Positions 1-7,468 of a DNA stretch of 48,939 bases are shown one piece after another. Each line of letters begins with the position of its first letter. Positions within the stretch are counted from its first letter, which is position 1. The position numbers and the translations under genes were made by a program. Origin of the DNA: Anaerolineaceae bacterium (lineage in GTDB: Bacteria; Chloroflexota; Anaerolineae; Anaerolineales; Villigracilaceae); the NCBI GenBank assembly GCA_003598975.1, contig QZIJ01000048.1, forward strand, positions 1 through 48,939. The letters are read 5' to 3'. The notes beneath the pieces were generated by a model. The model saw only the letters and a program-made list of their open reading frames with translations, had not been told where the DNA came from and ran no database searches.

Positions 1-1
1 C

Positions 2-226
2 GCCGCGGCCATTCCCGCGAACGTACGAGCCGAGCGGGGCTGGCGGTGCCTTCGTGTCGCCGGACGCCTAGACTTCTCCATGACGGGAATCCTCGCCTCC
101 ATCGTCGCCATCGGGGGAATTATGATCCCCATCATGGTCAAGCATGGCTATTCCAAAGCTTTTGCTGCGGCCATGTGTGCGGCGGTGGCTGGAATCGACG
201 CCCTTATCCCGCCAAGCAATATCTGA
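2..226 (+). pseudogene. TRAP transporter large permease (DctM-like) remnant
   Basis: In frame 2 the stretch from about base 68 to the TGA at 224-226 reads LDFSMTG, then [20 protein letters not shown] and ALIPPSN. This is the conserved GS(G)xxA...IGxIxIPxM...GYxxxFAAA...IPPS signature of TRAP-type DctM permeases, which move organic acids across the membrane together with a periplasmic binding protein. Only about 50 codons are recognisable. Upstream of base 68 the homology seems to hop between frames, so the fragment is degraded or contains sequence errors. The reading is lost exactly where the uvrB reading begins (about 205-224). A real gene remnant or an assembly chimera are both possible. 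Confidence 0.5.
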
Positions 227-1518
227 CTGCCTCAGACAGAATGAAAGACGCGATTGCCAATATCGAAAAAGAATTGGAGGAGCGGCTGGCGCTCTTTAAA
301 GAACAGGGTAAACTGCTCGAAGCGCAACGGCTCGAACAACGCACGCGCTACGATCTTGAAATGCTGAAAGAAGTGGGCTACAGTTCTGGCATCGAAAACT
401 ACTCGCGTCATCTCGATGGCCGCGAACCTGGCACGCATCCGTGGACGATGATTGACTTTTTGCCAAGCGATTACCTGCTCATCATTGACGAGTCGCACAT
501 GAGCGTCCCGCAGATTCGCGGCATGTATAACGGCGACCGCTCACGCAAAGAGACGCTGGTTGAGTATGGCTTCCGCTTGCCGAGCGCGCTCGACAATCGT
601 CCGCTCAAATTTGATGAGTTCGAAAAGGTGATGGGACACACTATCTACACGTCCGCCACGCCCGGGCCGTACGAAATGGGACACGCCGAACAGGTGGCCG
701 AGCAGATCATCCGCCCAACGGGACTCGTTGACCCCGAGGTGGAAATCCGCCCGACGAAGGGACAGGTGGACGATCTCGTCAAGGAGATTCGCGCCCGCAC
801 CGAAGTTGGCGAGCGCGTCCTCGTCACCACGCTCACGAAGCGCATGGCCGAGGACCTCTCCACCTACATCATGGAACTCGGCATCAAAGTTCACTACCTG
901 CATTCCGAAGTGGAGACGCTCGAACGCATCGGCATTTTGCGTGACCTGCGCCTCGGTGTCTTCGACGTGGTGGTCGGCATCAACCTCCTGCGCGAGGGAC
1001 TCGATCTGCCCGAAGTTTCCCTCGTTGCGATTTTGGACGCGGACAAGGAAGGCTTTCTCCGCTCGGACACGGCTCTCATCCAGACGATCGGCCGCGCCGC
1101 GCGTCACCTGCATGGACGCGTCATCATGTACGCCGACCGCATGACCGACTCGATGAAGCGCGCTCTCGATGAAACCTCCCGCCGCCGCGCCAAGCAGGTG
1201 AAGTACAACCAGGAACACAACATTACGCCAGTCAGCATCCACAAGGCCATTCGCGACCTCACCGACCAGATGACTGAGAAAAAGGTCTCTGAAATGCGCG
1301 GTGAGTACAAGGTTAAGGCCACGGAGGGGATGCCAAAGGGCGAGATGAAGCGCATCATTGACGAATTGGAGAAGCAAATGAAGGAGGCAGCCAGGAATCT
1401 CGAATTCGAGAAGGCCGCCGCCCTGCGCGACGAACTCTATGAGTTGAAAGCGATCTACGCCGACGATGCGAATCTCAAGCCGTGGGAAAGGTTGAAGTTG
1501 CTGACAGGGGATGAGTAA
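205..1518 (+). pseudogene. uvrB: UvrB, excinuclease ABC subunit B, 5'-truncated
   Basis: UvrB is the helicase-like damage-verification subunit of nucleotide excision repair; it is loaded by UvrA and recruits UvrC. The recognisable protein begins at YPAKQYLT (base 205) and runs for about 437 residues, against 660-690 for the family. Missing is the N-terminal part with the Walker A motif and most of domain 1. Present are the DESH motif [11 protein letters not shown], motif [11 protein letters not shown], motif [11 protein letters not shown] and a C-terminal UVR domain ([16 protein letters not shown]) that contacts UvrC. An open frame continues upstream to base 46, but that part is translated DctM-fragment DNA in the wrong frame. 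As it stands the product cannot hydrolyse ATP. A hairpin terminator follows 6 bases after the stop. Confidence 0.9.
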
Positions 1519-1523
1519 TCGTT

Positions 1524-1555
1524 GGGGCGGACTGGTATGTCCGCCCTTTTTGTTT
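1524..1555 (+). terminator. Intrinsic terminator after uvrB
   Basis: The inverted repeat GGGCGGAC/GTCCGCCC (1525-1532 and 1539-1546) has a 6-nt loop and is followed by TTTTTGTTT. It sits directly behind the uvrB stop codon. Confidence 0.85.
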
Positions 1556-1579
1556 AAAGGCATACACGCAGGTCTGCCT

Positions 1580-2713
1580 TTACTCGACCATCATTTCAAG
1601 AAATGCGTCGACCGCCTCAGACCAGAAGTATTTTCCCGATTGTTCCCGAATGTGTTGCATTGTTTTCTTTTTTGTCCATGCTTTGCGGTAGGGACGATCC
1701 GACGTCAACGCGTCGAAGACATCCACCACGGCGAAGAGACGGGCCGCGAGAGGAATTTCCTCGCCCTTGAGGCCGCGGGGATAACCCGTGCCGTCCCATT
1801 TTTCGTGATGGCAGTAGGGGATGTCCATGGCGGGGATGAGATATTCGATGTGTGACAGGATGCTGTATGCTTTTTCAGGATGCGTGCGCATGATCTCCCA
1901 GTCTTCGCTGGTCAGCGCGTCAGTCTTTTGCAGGATGGAATCGGGGATGGCCATCTTGCCGATGTCGTGCAGGAGCGCGCCGCGGCGGATGTGGCCGAGA
2001 TCCGCTGAGGGGACGCCCATCTTTTTGGCGAGAGCCACCGTCAGGTCCGCGACGCGATGTGTGTGCTCGTCGGTGACGTGGTCGCGCATGTCGAGGACGC
2101 GCGACCATCCCTCCAGCGTGGCGTCATATGCGTGGCTGATGTCTGCGATGGCTTGCTGTGCTTTTTTATATAGCTTTGCGTTGGCAATGGCAAGTGATAC
2201 CTGAAAAGACAGCATGTAACTCAGGTCAATCTCGCTGGGCGTGAATCGGCGCGGGGCGTCGGTGGTGCCTACGATGAAGACGCCGATTGCTTCATCCTTC
2301 AGGAGCAGGGGAAAGAAGAGAAGGGAAACGAGATGGCGCGAGTCGACAATGGTTATCTCGGCGGCAGTGAGTGTGGCCCGTCGAGCGTCGGGGAGGTAGA
2401 CAGGTATCTTGTTGAGCACGGCTTGTCGGATATGCGGATGATCCTTGAGATGCGCGGTGCGGAGTTCTTCGGGGAATTGGAGCGGCAGGGGCGGAGTGGT
2501 GGCGCCCAGGAGAAGAGTCTCGTTTTCGAGTGTGTAAATCGCGCCTGAGCCAATGTGGAGCAGGTCAGCCACGCTTTCGATGGCGATTTGCAGGATTTCC
2601 GATAATTCCATGGTGGACGCCAGGGAACTGCTGACTTTCAGCAGGGTGGATAGTTCCTTTGCGGTGATACGCGTAGCCAGCTCTTCGGGAGTGCCGCTGT
2701 TCGTTGATTTCAT
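1580..2713 (-). CDS. GAF domain / HD-GYP domain protein
   Basis: Likely a cytoplasmic cyclic-di-GMP phosphodiesterase or signalling hydrolase. Residues about 20-190 form a GAF sensor domain, and about 205-370 form an HD-GYP domain. The latter shows HTHRVADL, the metal-binding HD pair in ALLHDIGK, and HHEKWDGTGYPRGL with the GYP motif, followed by LFAVVDVFDALTSDRPYR. HD-GYP proteins convert c-di-GMP to pGpG and GMP; activity here is inferred from intact motifs. The start chosen is the ATG at 2713 (MKSTNSG), where domain-like sequence begins; the open frame extends 90 codons further but that part has no protein-like character. There are no membrane segments or signal peptide. The gene is separated from the minus-strand pair at 2826-3422 by about 110 bases. 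Confidence 0.88.
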   Translation of the reverse strand: MKSTNSGTPEELATRITAKELSTLLKVSSSLASTMELSEILQIAIESVADLLHIGSGAIYTLENETLLLGATTPPLPLQFPEELRTAHLKDHPHIRQAVLNKIPVYLPDARRATLTAAEITIVDSRHLVSLLFFPLLLKDEAIGVFIVGTTDAPRRFTPSEIDLSYMLSFQVSLAIANAKLYKKAQQAIADISHAYDATLEGWSRVLDMRDHVTDEHTHRVADLTVALAKKMGVPSADLGHIRRGALLHDIGKMAIPDSILQKTDALTSEDWEIMRTHPEKAYSILSHIEYLIPAMDIPYCHHEKWDGTGYPRGLKGEEIPLAARLFAVVDVFDALTSDRPYRKAWTKKKTMQHIREQSGKYFWSEAVDAFLEMMVE

Positions 2714-2825
2714 GAGATTTCCCGTTTCAATCTGAAAAACCGCGGAGTGCGGACTTAAATCCGCAATCCGATACCCGGATTGTTCTCGTGCCAGATTTTG
2801 AAAAAGTGCGCGTTTCCAGCCGTTT

Positions 2826-3197
2826 TCAGTCTGGTCGGAACGTGCCTGCCATGAGGACTTGTCCCATGTAACGGATTTCCGCTGTGCTCCTGTTGCGAAT
2901 TGTCGAGACCGCCTCTCCTTGGATATCCATTTGCAGGCGGCCCATCCCCTGTCGCACCTCGACCTCGCAGATGAGTTTTCCATCCGCCAGCGCGGAGATC
3001 GACGAACCGTCGGGGATTTCGACGCCGAAGAATTTGATCTCCACCCGAGCCTCCCCGTTGTCGTACTTCTTCACTTCGATCTCGCCACTTTTAGCCCTGC
3101 TCTGGAAGGAAAAGCCCAGGAATTTGACGGTTTGGCCGCGGTACAAGTCCGCTTCATACTCCTCAATTTTGCGCCGCCAGGTGTTTGTCTGGTTCAT
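2826..3197 (-). CDS. Conserved hypothetical protein, 123 aa
   Basis: Not recognised. It is a soluble, beta-rich, charged protein ([20 protein letters not shown]...) with no signal peptide, membrane segment or cysteines. It starts 3 bases after the stop of the amphi-Trp gene, with a purine-rich GGGAGA ribosome-binding site inside the end of that gene, so the two are almost certainly co-translated. A shared function with the amphi-Trp protein is an inference from this coupling alone. Confidence 0.7.
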   Translation of the reverse strand: MNQTNTWRRKIEEYEADLYRGQTVKFLGFSFQSRAKSGEIEVKKYDNGEARVEIKFFGVEIPDGSSISALADGKLICEVEVRQGMGRLQMDIQGEAVSTIRNRSTAEIRYMGQVLMAGTFRPD

Positions 3198-3200
3198 CTC

Positions 3201-3422
3201 TCAATTCTCCCATTTGAGTTGGAACTCGACTTCCTCCGCGCCATCGGAGCGTTCATGCTCGACGCTGATGCTGGCGCTCGATGGGACGCTGATTCTCTTC
3301 CCTGCCACCTGGATCGAGAACCTTTTGCCCTCTTCCAGGGCATCGGCCAGCCGCCGCAGTTTCGCGGCAAACTGCTTGACAGAATAAATTCTCTCCACAT
3401 CTCGATTGTTTTTCTTCGACAT
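3201..3422 (-). CDS. amphi-Trp domain-containing protein, 73 aa
   Basis: The small protein matches the amphi-Trp domain pattern: an initial [22 protein letters not shown] helix that aligns with the family, a central beta section ([13 protein letters not shown]) and the hallmark C-terminal alternating strand [11 protein letters not shown] ending in Lys-Trp. The biochemical role of this domain is unknown; members occur singly or in tandem in bacteria and archaea. The ATG at 3422 (MSKKNN) is chosen because it has a strong GGAGG site 5 bases upstream; longer readings start in a palindrome. The gene is coupled to the 123-aa gene downstream. Confidence 0.8.
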   Translation of the reverse strand: MSKKNNRDVERIYSVKQFAAKLRRLADALEEGKRFSIQVAGKRISVPSSASISVEHERSDGAEEVEFQLKWEN

Positions 3423-3458
3423 TTCAGCCTCCGATTTGAATTGATTTGTTTTGTTTCC

Positions 3459-3475
3459 GTGCAAATGCTTTGCAC
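3459..3475. promoter_or_regulatory. Palindrome upstream of the amphi-Trp gene
   Basis: GTGCAAA-TGC-TTTGCAC is a perfect 7-bp inverted repeat between the end of the aldo/keto reductase gene and the amphi-Trp start. It could be an operator or a weak terminator for the reductase; there is no clear T-tract. Confidence 0.35.
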
Positions 3476-3490
3476 AAACCTTGTCCTTCT

Positions 3491-4477
3491 CTACTCTTCT
3501 TCCTCTTCCACCTTCCCGACGATTTTATCCACCCGCTTCATCACATCCTCGGTCAACTTTGGCAGGACCTCAAGCGCCTTCATGTTCTCGCGTACCTGTT
3601 CCACGCGGCTCGCGCCCGTGATGACCGTGCTCACGTTGGGATTCTTCCCGCACCAGGCGATGGCGAATTGTGCCAGTGTGCAGTCCAGTTCTTTGGCAAT
3701 CCTGCCCAGTTTCTGCACCTTGGCGAGGCTTTCCTTGTCGGTTAGTTTATCCTTCAGCCAGCCATAGCCGCGCAACGCGCCGCGGCTGTCTTTGGGAATC
3801 CCGTTCTGGTATTTGCCCGTCAGCAGGCCAGAGGCAAGCGGACTCCAGATCGTCGTCCCGAGGCCGATGTCTTCGTAGAGACGCGCGTATTCCAATTCCA
3901 CGCGTTCGCGGCGGAACAGGTTGTATTCGGGTTGCTCCATCGCAGGTTTGTGCCAGCCGTATTTGTCGCAGACGTTCCACGCGGCGCGGATCTCGTCCGC
4001 GCTCCATTCGGACACACCCCAGTACATGGCGCGTCCCGATTGGACGATATCCTGCATCGCGTGCGCGGTCTCCTCGATGGGTGTCTCGCGGTCGGGGCGG
4101 TGACAAAAGACGAGGTCCACGTAGTCCAGCCCAAGTCGGCGGAGGGAACCGTCAATGCCTCCAAGCAGGCGTTTTCGGTTCAGGGTGTTTCGTTCGTTGG
4201 GGCCGTCGTGCAGTCCCCAGAAGAATTTCGTCGAGATGAGGTAACTGCCGCGCCGCCAGCCGAGTTTTTTCAGCGCCGTGCCCATCACTTCTTCGGACTT
4301 CCCGCCCGCATAGACTTCCGCGTTGTCGAAAAAGTTGACTCCCGCCTCGCGCGCCGCCGACATCATCTCCACGGCCGCGTTCACATCAGCCTGATTGTGG
4401 AACGTGACCCACGACCCAAACGATAGCAGGCTGACTTTGATTCCCGCCCGCCCCAGGCGACGATACAGCATATCCAT
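3491..4477 (-). CDS. Aldo/keto reductase (potassium-channel beta-subunit / YghZ type)
   Basis: NADPH-dependent oxidoreductase of the aldo/keto reductase superfamily, reducing aldehydes or ketones in the cytoplasm. The catalytic tetrad is visible: Asp and Tyr in [15 protein letters not shown], Lys in ISTKFFWG and His in LVFCHRPD. The C-terminal part has the cofactor-binding [20 protein letters not shown]. Length (328 aa) and sequence style ([19 protein letters not shown]...) fit the Kv-beta/YghZ subgroup. The ATG at 4477 is preceded by GGAGAG five bases upstream, better than the ATG six codons earlier. The very acidic tail (EEEEE) is unusual but harmless. Physiological substrate unknown. Confidence 0.9.
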   Translation of the reverse strand: MDMLYRRLGRAGIKVSLLSFGSWVTFHNQADVNAAVEMMSAAREAGVNFFDNAEVYAGGKSEEVMGTALKKLGWRRGSYLISTKFFWGLHDGPNERNTLNRKRLLGGIDGSLRRLGLDYVDLVFCHRPDRETPIEETAHAMQDIVQSGRAMYWGVSEWSADEIRAAWNVCDKYGWHKPAMEQPEYNLFRRERVELEYARLYEDIGLGTTIWSPLASGLLTGKYQNGIPKDSRGALRGYGWLKDKLTDKESLAKVQKLGRIAKELDCTLAQFAIAWCGKNPNVSTVITGASRVEQVRENMKALEVLPKLTEDVMKRVDKIVGKVEEEEE

Positions 4478-4594
4478 TTTTTCTCTCCGACTCAATGTTT
4501 TCCGCGATTATACCTGACGCGGCGAGTCCTGCCTCTGATATAATTCCGCCGTTCTGCACGACAGACACCACGAAGGAAATCGAGACTCTCTTTG

Positions 4595-5223
4595 ATGAAA
4601 CGCCTGCCTGCGCTGGACGCCTTGCGGGGAATCGCCATCCTCATCGTTCTGGTCCATCATTACGTTCCCGAACAGTTCAAGCCGCCGCTCTTCTGGAGCG
4701 GCGTGGATTTGTTCTTTGTTCTTTCGGGCTTTCTGATCACCGACATCCTCCTGAAAAACAGGGACGCTTCAAACTATTACCTGACGTTCTACCTGCGACG
4801 CGGGGCGCGCATCCTGCCGCTGTATTGGTTCCTGCTTCTGGTATTTTTTCTGGTGATGACCTTTGAACCTGAAATGCTGGGTCTTCTTTTGCCAAGCATT
4901 TGCCGTTCTGGTCGTATTTCACCTTCACCCAAAACTTTTTGTATGCGGCCAGGAATTTCTGGCGCGATCCCTGGCTGGATGTGACCTGGTCACTCGCGCT
5001 GGAGGAGCAGTTCTATATTTTCCTCTCCCTCTTCGTGCGCAACCTGAACAGGAAACATCTCGCAGGTTTGTCCGTCTTCCTCATCCTGCTCGTCTGTCTT
5101 TTGCTTTGTGCGCTCGCTGAACTATCCTACCGTCTTATCGAAAAGCCCATTATGAACTGGGGACATCAATTCAAATATCAGCAGTTGCTTTCGCCTGTGC
5201 CCTCGTTGGACGGCAGCGCGTGA
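4595..5223 (+). pseudogene. Acyltransferase 3 family membrane protein, frameshifted and internally deleted
   Basis: The first reading (4595 to about 4890) is a clear acyltransferase-3 (OafA/YrhL) N-terminus: LPALDALRGIAILIVLVHHY, then GVDLFFVLSGFLITDILL and a membrane segment RILPLYWFLLLVFFLV. Around 4880-4905 the frame changes, and another frame continues with FWSYFTFTQNFLYA, DVTWSLALEEQFYIFLSLF and finally ELSYRLIEKPIMNWG, the typical family C-terminus. Family members have about 350-400 residues and 10 membrane segments; here the middle (after FLILLVCLLL) jumps straight to the C-terminal LIEKP motif, so several helices are missing. Such enzymes O-acylate cell-surface sugars. The combination of a frameshift and a deletion points to a decayed gene. 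A TATAAT box lies upstream at about 4540. Confidence 0.8.
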
Positions 5224-5275
5224 ATCGCTCTGTTATAATTTCAACTCCCGCGGCTACGAGTCGTCGCGGGTCCTA

Positions 5276-5830
5276 ATGTTCATGCTCAAAAAACTTTCCG
5301 ACTTTCTCAAGCGCGGTCTGCCCGCCAAAAGCGAGATGTTCCTCGTTCTTTCCACGGCGGCCTTTTTGATCTTTACCTGGTCTGTGCGGACCCTGTTTTT
5401 TAATTTCCCCGCCTTCCTTCTCTCCTACACAATTGGGGAAATTCTGGTGATTGCGGCTTATATGCTGGCCTTTGCCCTGTTCGAGACCCTGCTGGCAACC
5501 CTGCTTTTAATCATCATGTCCGCGCTTCTGCCAGGCGGGATTTTCAAAGAGGGCTTTTCGTATAAAGCCTCCTTCTTTTTGATCGCGTTCGGCGCTGTCT
5601 CCATCCATATGCAAAACGTGATGACCAATCAACCAACGACAGATTTCCTTCTACTGGAGCTCGGGCGCGCGCTCACCCTGTGGCTGGTTCCCGTTTTACT
5701 GACGCGCTATGTGAACGTGGTGCGCAAGATTGTCCTGGACATTCTCGACCGCCTGATCATCTTCTCCTACATTTACCTGCCATTGGGGATCGTTTCCCTC
5801 CTTGTGGTTGCCTTCCGACTTTTGTGGTGA
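5276..5830 (+). CDS. Hypothetical membrane protein, 184 aa
   Basis: Not recognised. It contains four or five hydrophobic segments (for example EMFLVLSTAAFLIFTWSV, GEILVIAAYMLAFALF, IYLPLGIVSLLVVAF) separated by short charged turns, so it is an inner-membrane protein without a cleaved signal. It ends 5 bases before the sulfatase-like gene, suggesting one transcript and a shared role in an exported or envelope process. A TATAAT hexamer lies about 45 bases upstream. Confidence 0.75.
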   Translation: MFMLKKLSDFLKRGLPAKSEMFLVLSTAAFLIFTWSVRTLFFNFPAFLLSYTIGEILVIAAYMLAFALFETLLATLLLIIMSALLPGGIFKEGFSYKASFFLIAFGAVSIHMQNVMTNQPTTDFLLLELGRALTLWLVPVLLTRYVNVVRKIVLDILDRLIIFSYIYLPLGIVSLLVVAFRLLW

Positions 5831-5835
5831 TGTGA

Positions 5836-7371
5836 ATGACTATCGACTCTAAACTTTCACGCCGCGACTTTCTCAAACTGATGGCGTTGACCCCGTCCGT
5901 GCTGGCGGCGCGCCCGCTTGCTTCGCTTCTGGACCCGAAAACGGACTCAGCGACCCCGCACATCCTTTTCTTCGTCTTCGACGCGTGGTCGGCGGCCAAT
6001 GTTCAATTCCACGGCTATCCCCGCCGCACCATGCCGAACCTCGAGCGCTTTGCCGAGCGATGTTACGTCTATCATAATCATTACACGGCTGGCAACTTCA
6101 CCGTCCCGGGGACGGCGTCCATGCTGACGGGACTCTATCCGTGGACGCATCGCGCTGTCCAGTTGACCGCGGGAGGCGTGGCGTCCGCACACCAGACCCA
6201 CAATTTGTTCGCCGCCCTTGAAGCGACGCATTCCACGCTTGGTTTCTCCCAAAATCCTTACGCGGATATTTTCCTGTATCAGTTCGAGAAATACCTCGAC
6301 ACTTATCTTTCAGAGGCAATCTTCAATCTGGAGCGTCGTCAATTTTCCAGCCTGCCGTTTTTCAACAACGACGCGCAATTTGCTTTTGCCAGTTTCGAAA
6401 ACAACATTCTCCGTAATGGCAAGGGGACGAGCGGTTCTCTCTTCCTCAGCATGATTTCCCGCTTGAACAAGTTGCTTCGGTATTCCCGTTTTCGGCAACT
6501 TTACCGCGATGTGTATCCGAAAAGCCTTCCCACCGCGGGCGGCGTGTTCCTGCTGGATCAACTCGTAGATGGGATGATGGATACCATCCGAAAATTCGAT
6601 TCGCCCACACTGGCTTACTTCCATGTGTTTCCGCCGCATGAACCGTACGCGCCAAATCGGAAAGCGCTTTCGCTGTTTGATGACGGCTGGACGCCGCTCG
6701 AAAAACCCGACCATCCGCTTTCCCAGCATCGTTCCGCGGACGAGATGCTGGCCTCCCGTTTGCGTTATGACCAATACCTTGCCACGTGGGACGCCGAATT
6801 TGCCCACCTGCTCGACGAACTGGAAACTTCGGGACTTTTGGAGAAAAGCATCGTTGTCATCACGTCTGATCACGGCGAACTCTTCGAGCGCGGCGAGACC
6901 GAGCACAATACGTTTCTGCTTTCCAGTCCTGTGGTTCACGTGCCTCTGCTTATCTCCCTGCCTGGGCATGCTCAGCGCAAGGACATCCATGCCTTTACCA
7001 GTAATGTGGATCTCCTCCCGACGCTGGCCAACCTCGTCGGTGCTCCCGCTCCTTCCTGGACCGAGGGCCATCTCCTGCCTGCACTGGGTGGGGAGGAAGA
7101 CCTGGATCGCAGTATTTACTCCATCGACGCCAAAACCGCTTCTTCGTTCTCAACCTTCGAAAAATATTCCATTTCGCTGATTAAACAAAGACACCGATTG
7201 ATTTTTTATCAATATCCCGAACATTCAGGGTTTGAATTCTACAACATGGATGACGATCCTGAAGAACTGCGCGATCTTTTCCCGTCTGCGCCATCTCTCG
7301 CTGGGCAGATGCAACAGGAATTGCTGGACAAGGTTGATGAGTTCAACGCGCCGTATAAAAAAACGCATTAA
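5836..7371 (+). CDS. Tat-exported sulfatase / alkaline-phosphatase-superfamily hydrolase
   Basis: The N-terminus carries a twin-arginine signal (SRRDFLKLMALTPSVLAA). The mature protein has the sulfatase fold: a metal-binding HILFFVFDAWSA near residue 38, a nucleophile region NFTVPGTASMLTGLYPW, and ITSDHGELFERGETEHN providing C-terminal metal ligands. The nucleophile position is Thr in TVPGTAS rather than the Cys/Ser-x-Pro-x-Arg of formylglycine sulfatases, so it is more likely a phosphoglycerol- or phosphoethanolamine-transferase-like, phosphatase or phosphodiesterase member than a true sulfatase. The start follows the membrane-protein gene by 5 bases. The substrate is unknown; an envelope glycolipid is a guess from its neighbours. 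Confidence 0.8.
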   Translation: MTIDSKLSRRDFLKLMALTPSVLAARPLASLLDPKTDSATPHILFFVFDAWSAANVQFHGYPRRTMPNLERFAERCYVYHNHYTAGNFTVPGTASMLTGLYPWTHRAVQLTAGGVASAHQTHNLFAALEATHSTLGFSQNPYADIFLYQFEKYLDTYLSEAIFNLERRQFSSLPFFNNDAQFAFASFENNILRNGKGTSGSLFLSMISRLNKLLRYSRFRQLYRDVYPKSLPTAGGVFLLDQLVDGMMDTIRKFDSPTLAYFHVFPPHEPYAPNRKALSLFDDGWTPLEKPDHPLSQHRSADEMLASRLRYDQYLATWDAEFAHLLDELETSGLLEKSIVVITSDHGELFERGETEHNTFLLSSPVVHVPLLISLPGHAQRKDIHAFTSNVDLLPTLANLVGAPAPSWTEGHLLPALGGEEDLDRSIYSIDAKTASSFSTFEKYSISLIKQRHRLIFYQYPEHSGFEFYNMDDDPEELRDLFPSAPSLAGQMQQELLDKVDEFNAPYKKTH

Positions 7372-7383
7372 CTTCTTGTTGGA

Positions 7384-7398
7384 TTGTGACTAAAGTCA
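7384..7398. promoter_or_regulatory. Palindrome upstream of the nitrite reductase gene
   Basis: TGACT-AA-AGTCA (7387-7398) is preceded by TTG, giving TGTGA-N6-TCA, which resembles a CRP/FNR-family half-matched site. It lies about 70 bases upstream of the nirS start, a reasonable activator position, with AT-rich sequence (7416-7440) between it and the ribosome-binding site. An anaerobic or NO-responsive CRP/FNR regulator would be expected for a nirS gene; the assignment is tentative. Confidence 0.3.
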
Positions 7399-7468
7399 TG
7401 TTCTTAGGCGGGAAATTGGGCAATAATTATCAATAATAGAAAAATTCCCACCTTATCCAGGAGACAAA

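Noticed and set aside
541-1563. 340-codon minus-strand frame opposite uvrB
   Set aside because: It lies opposite conserved UvrB motifs and lacks protein-like composition; a shadow frame.
7416-7440. FNR box TTGAT-N4-ATCAA upstream of nirS
   Set aside because: Only the right half (ATCAA) is present; the left half reads GCAAT. The TGACT-AA-AGTCA palindrome further upstream is a better candidate.
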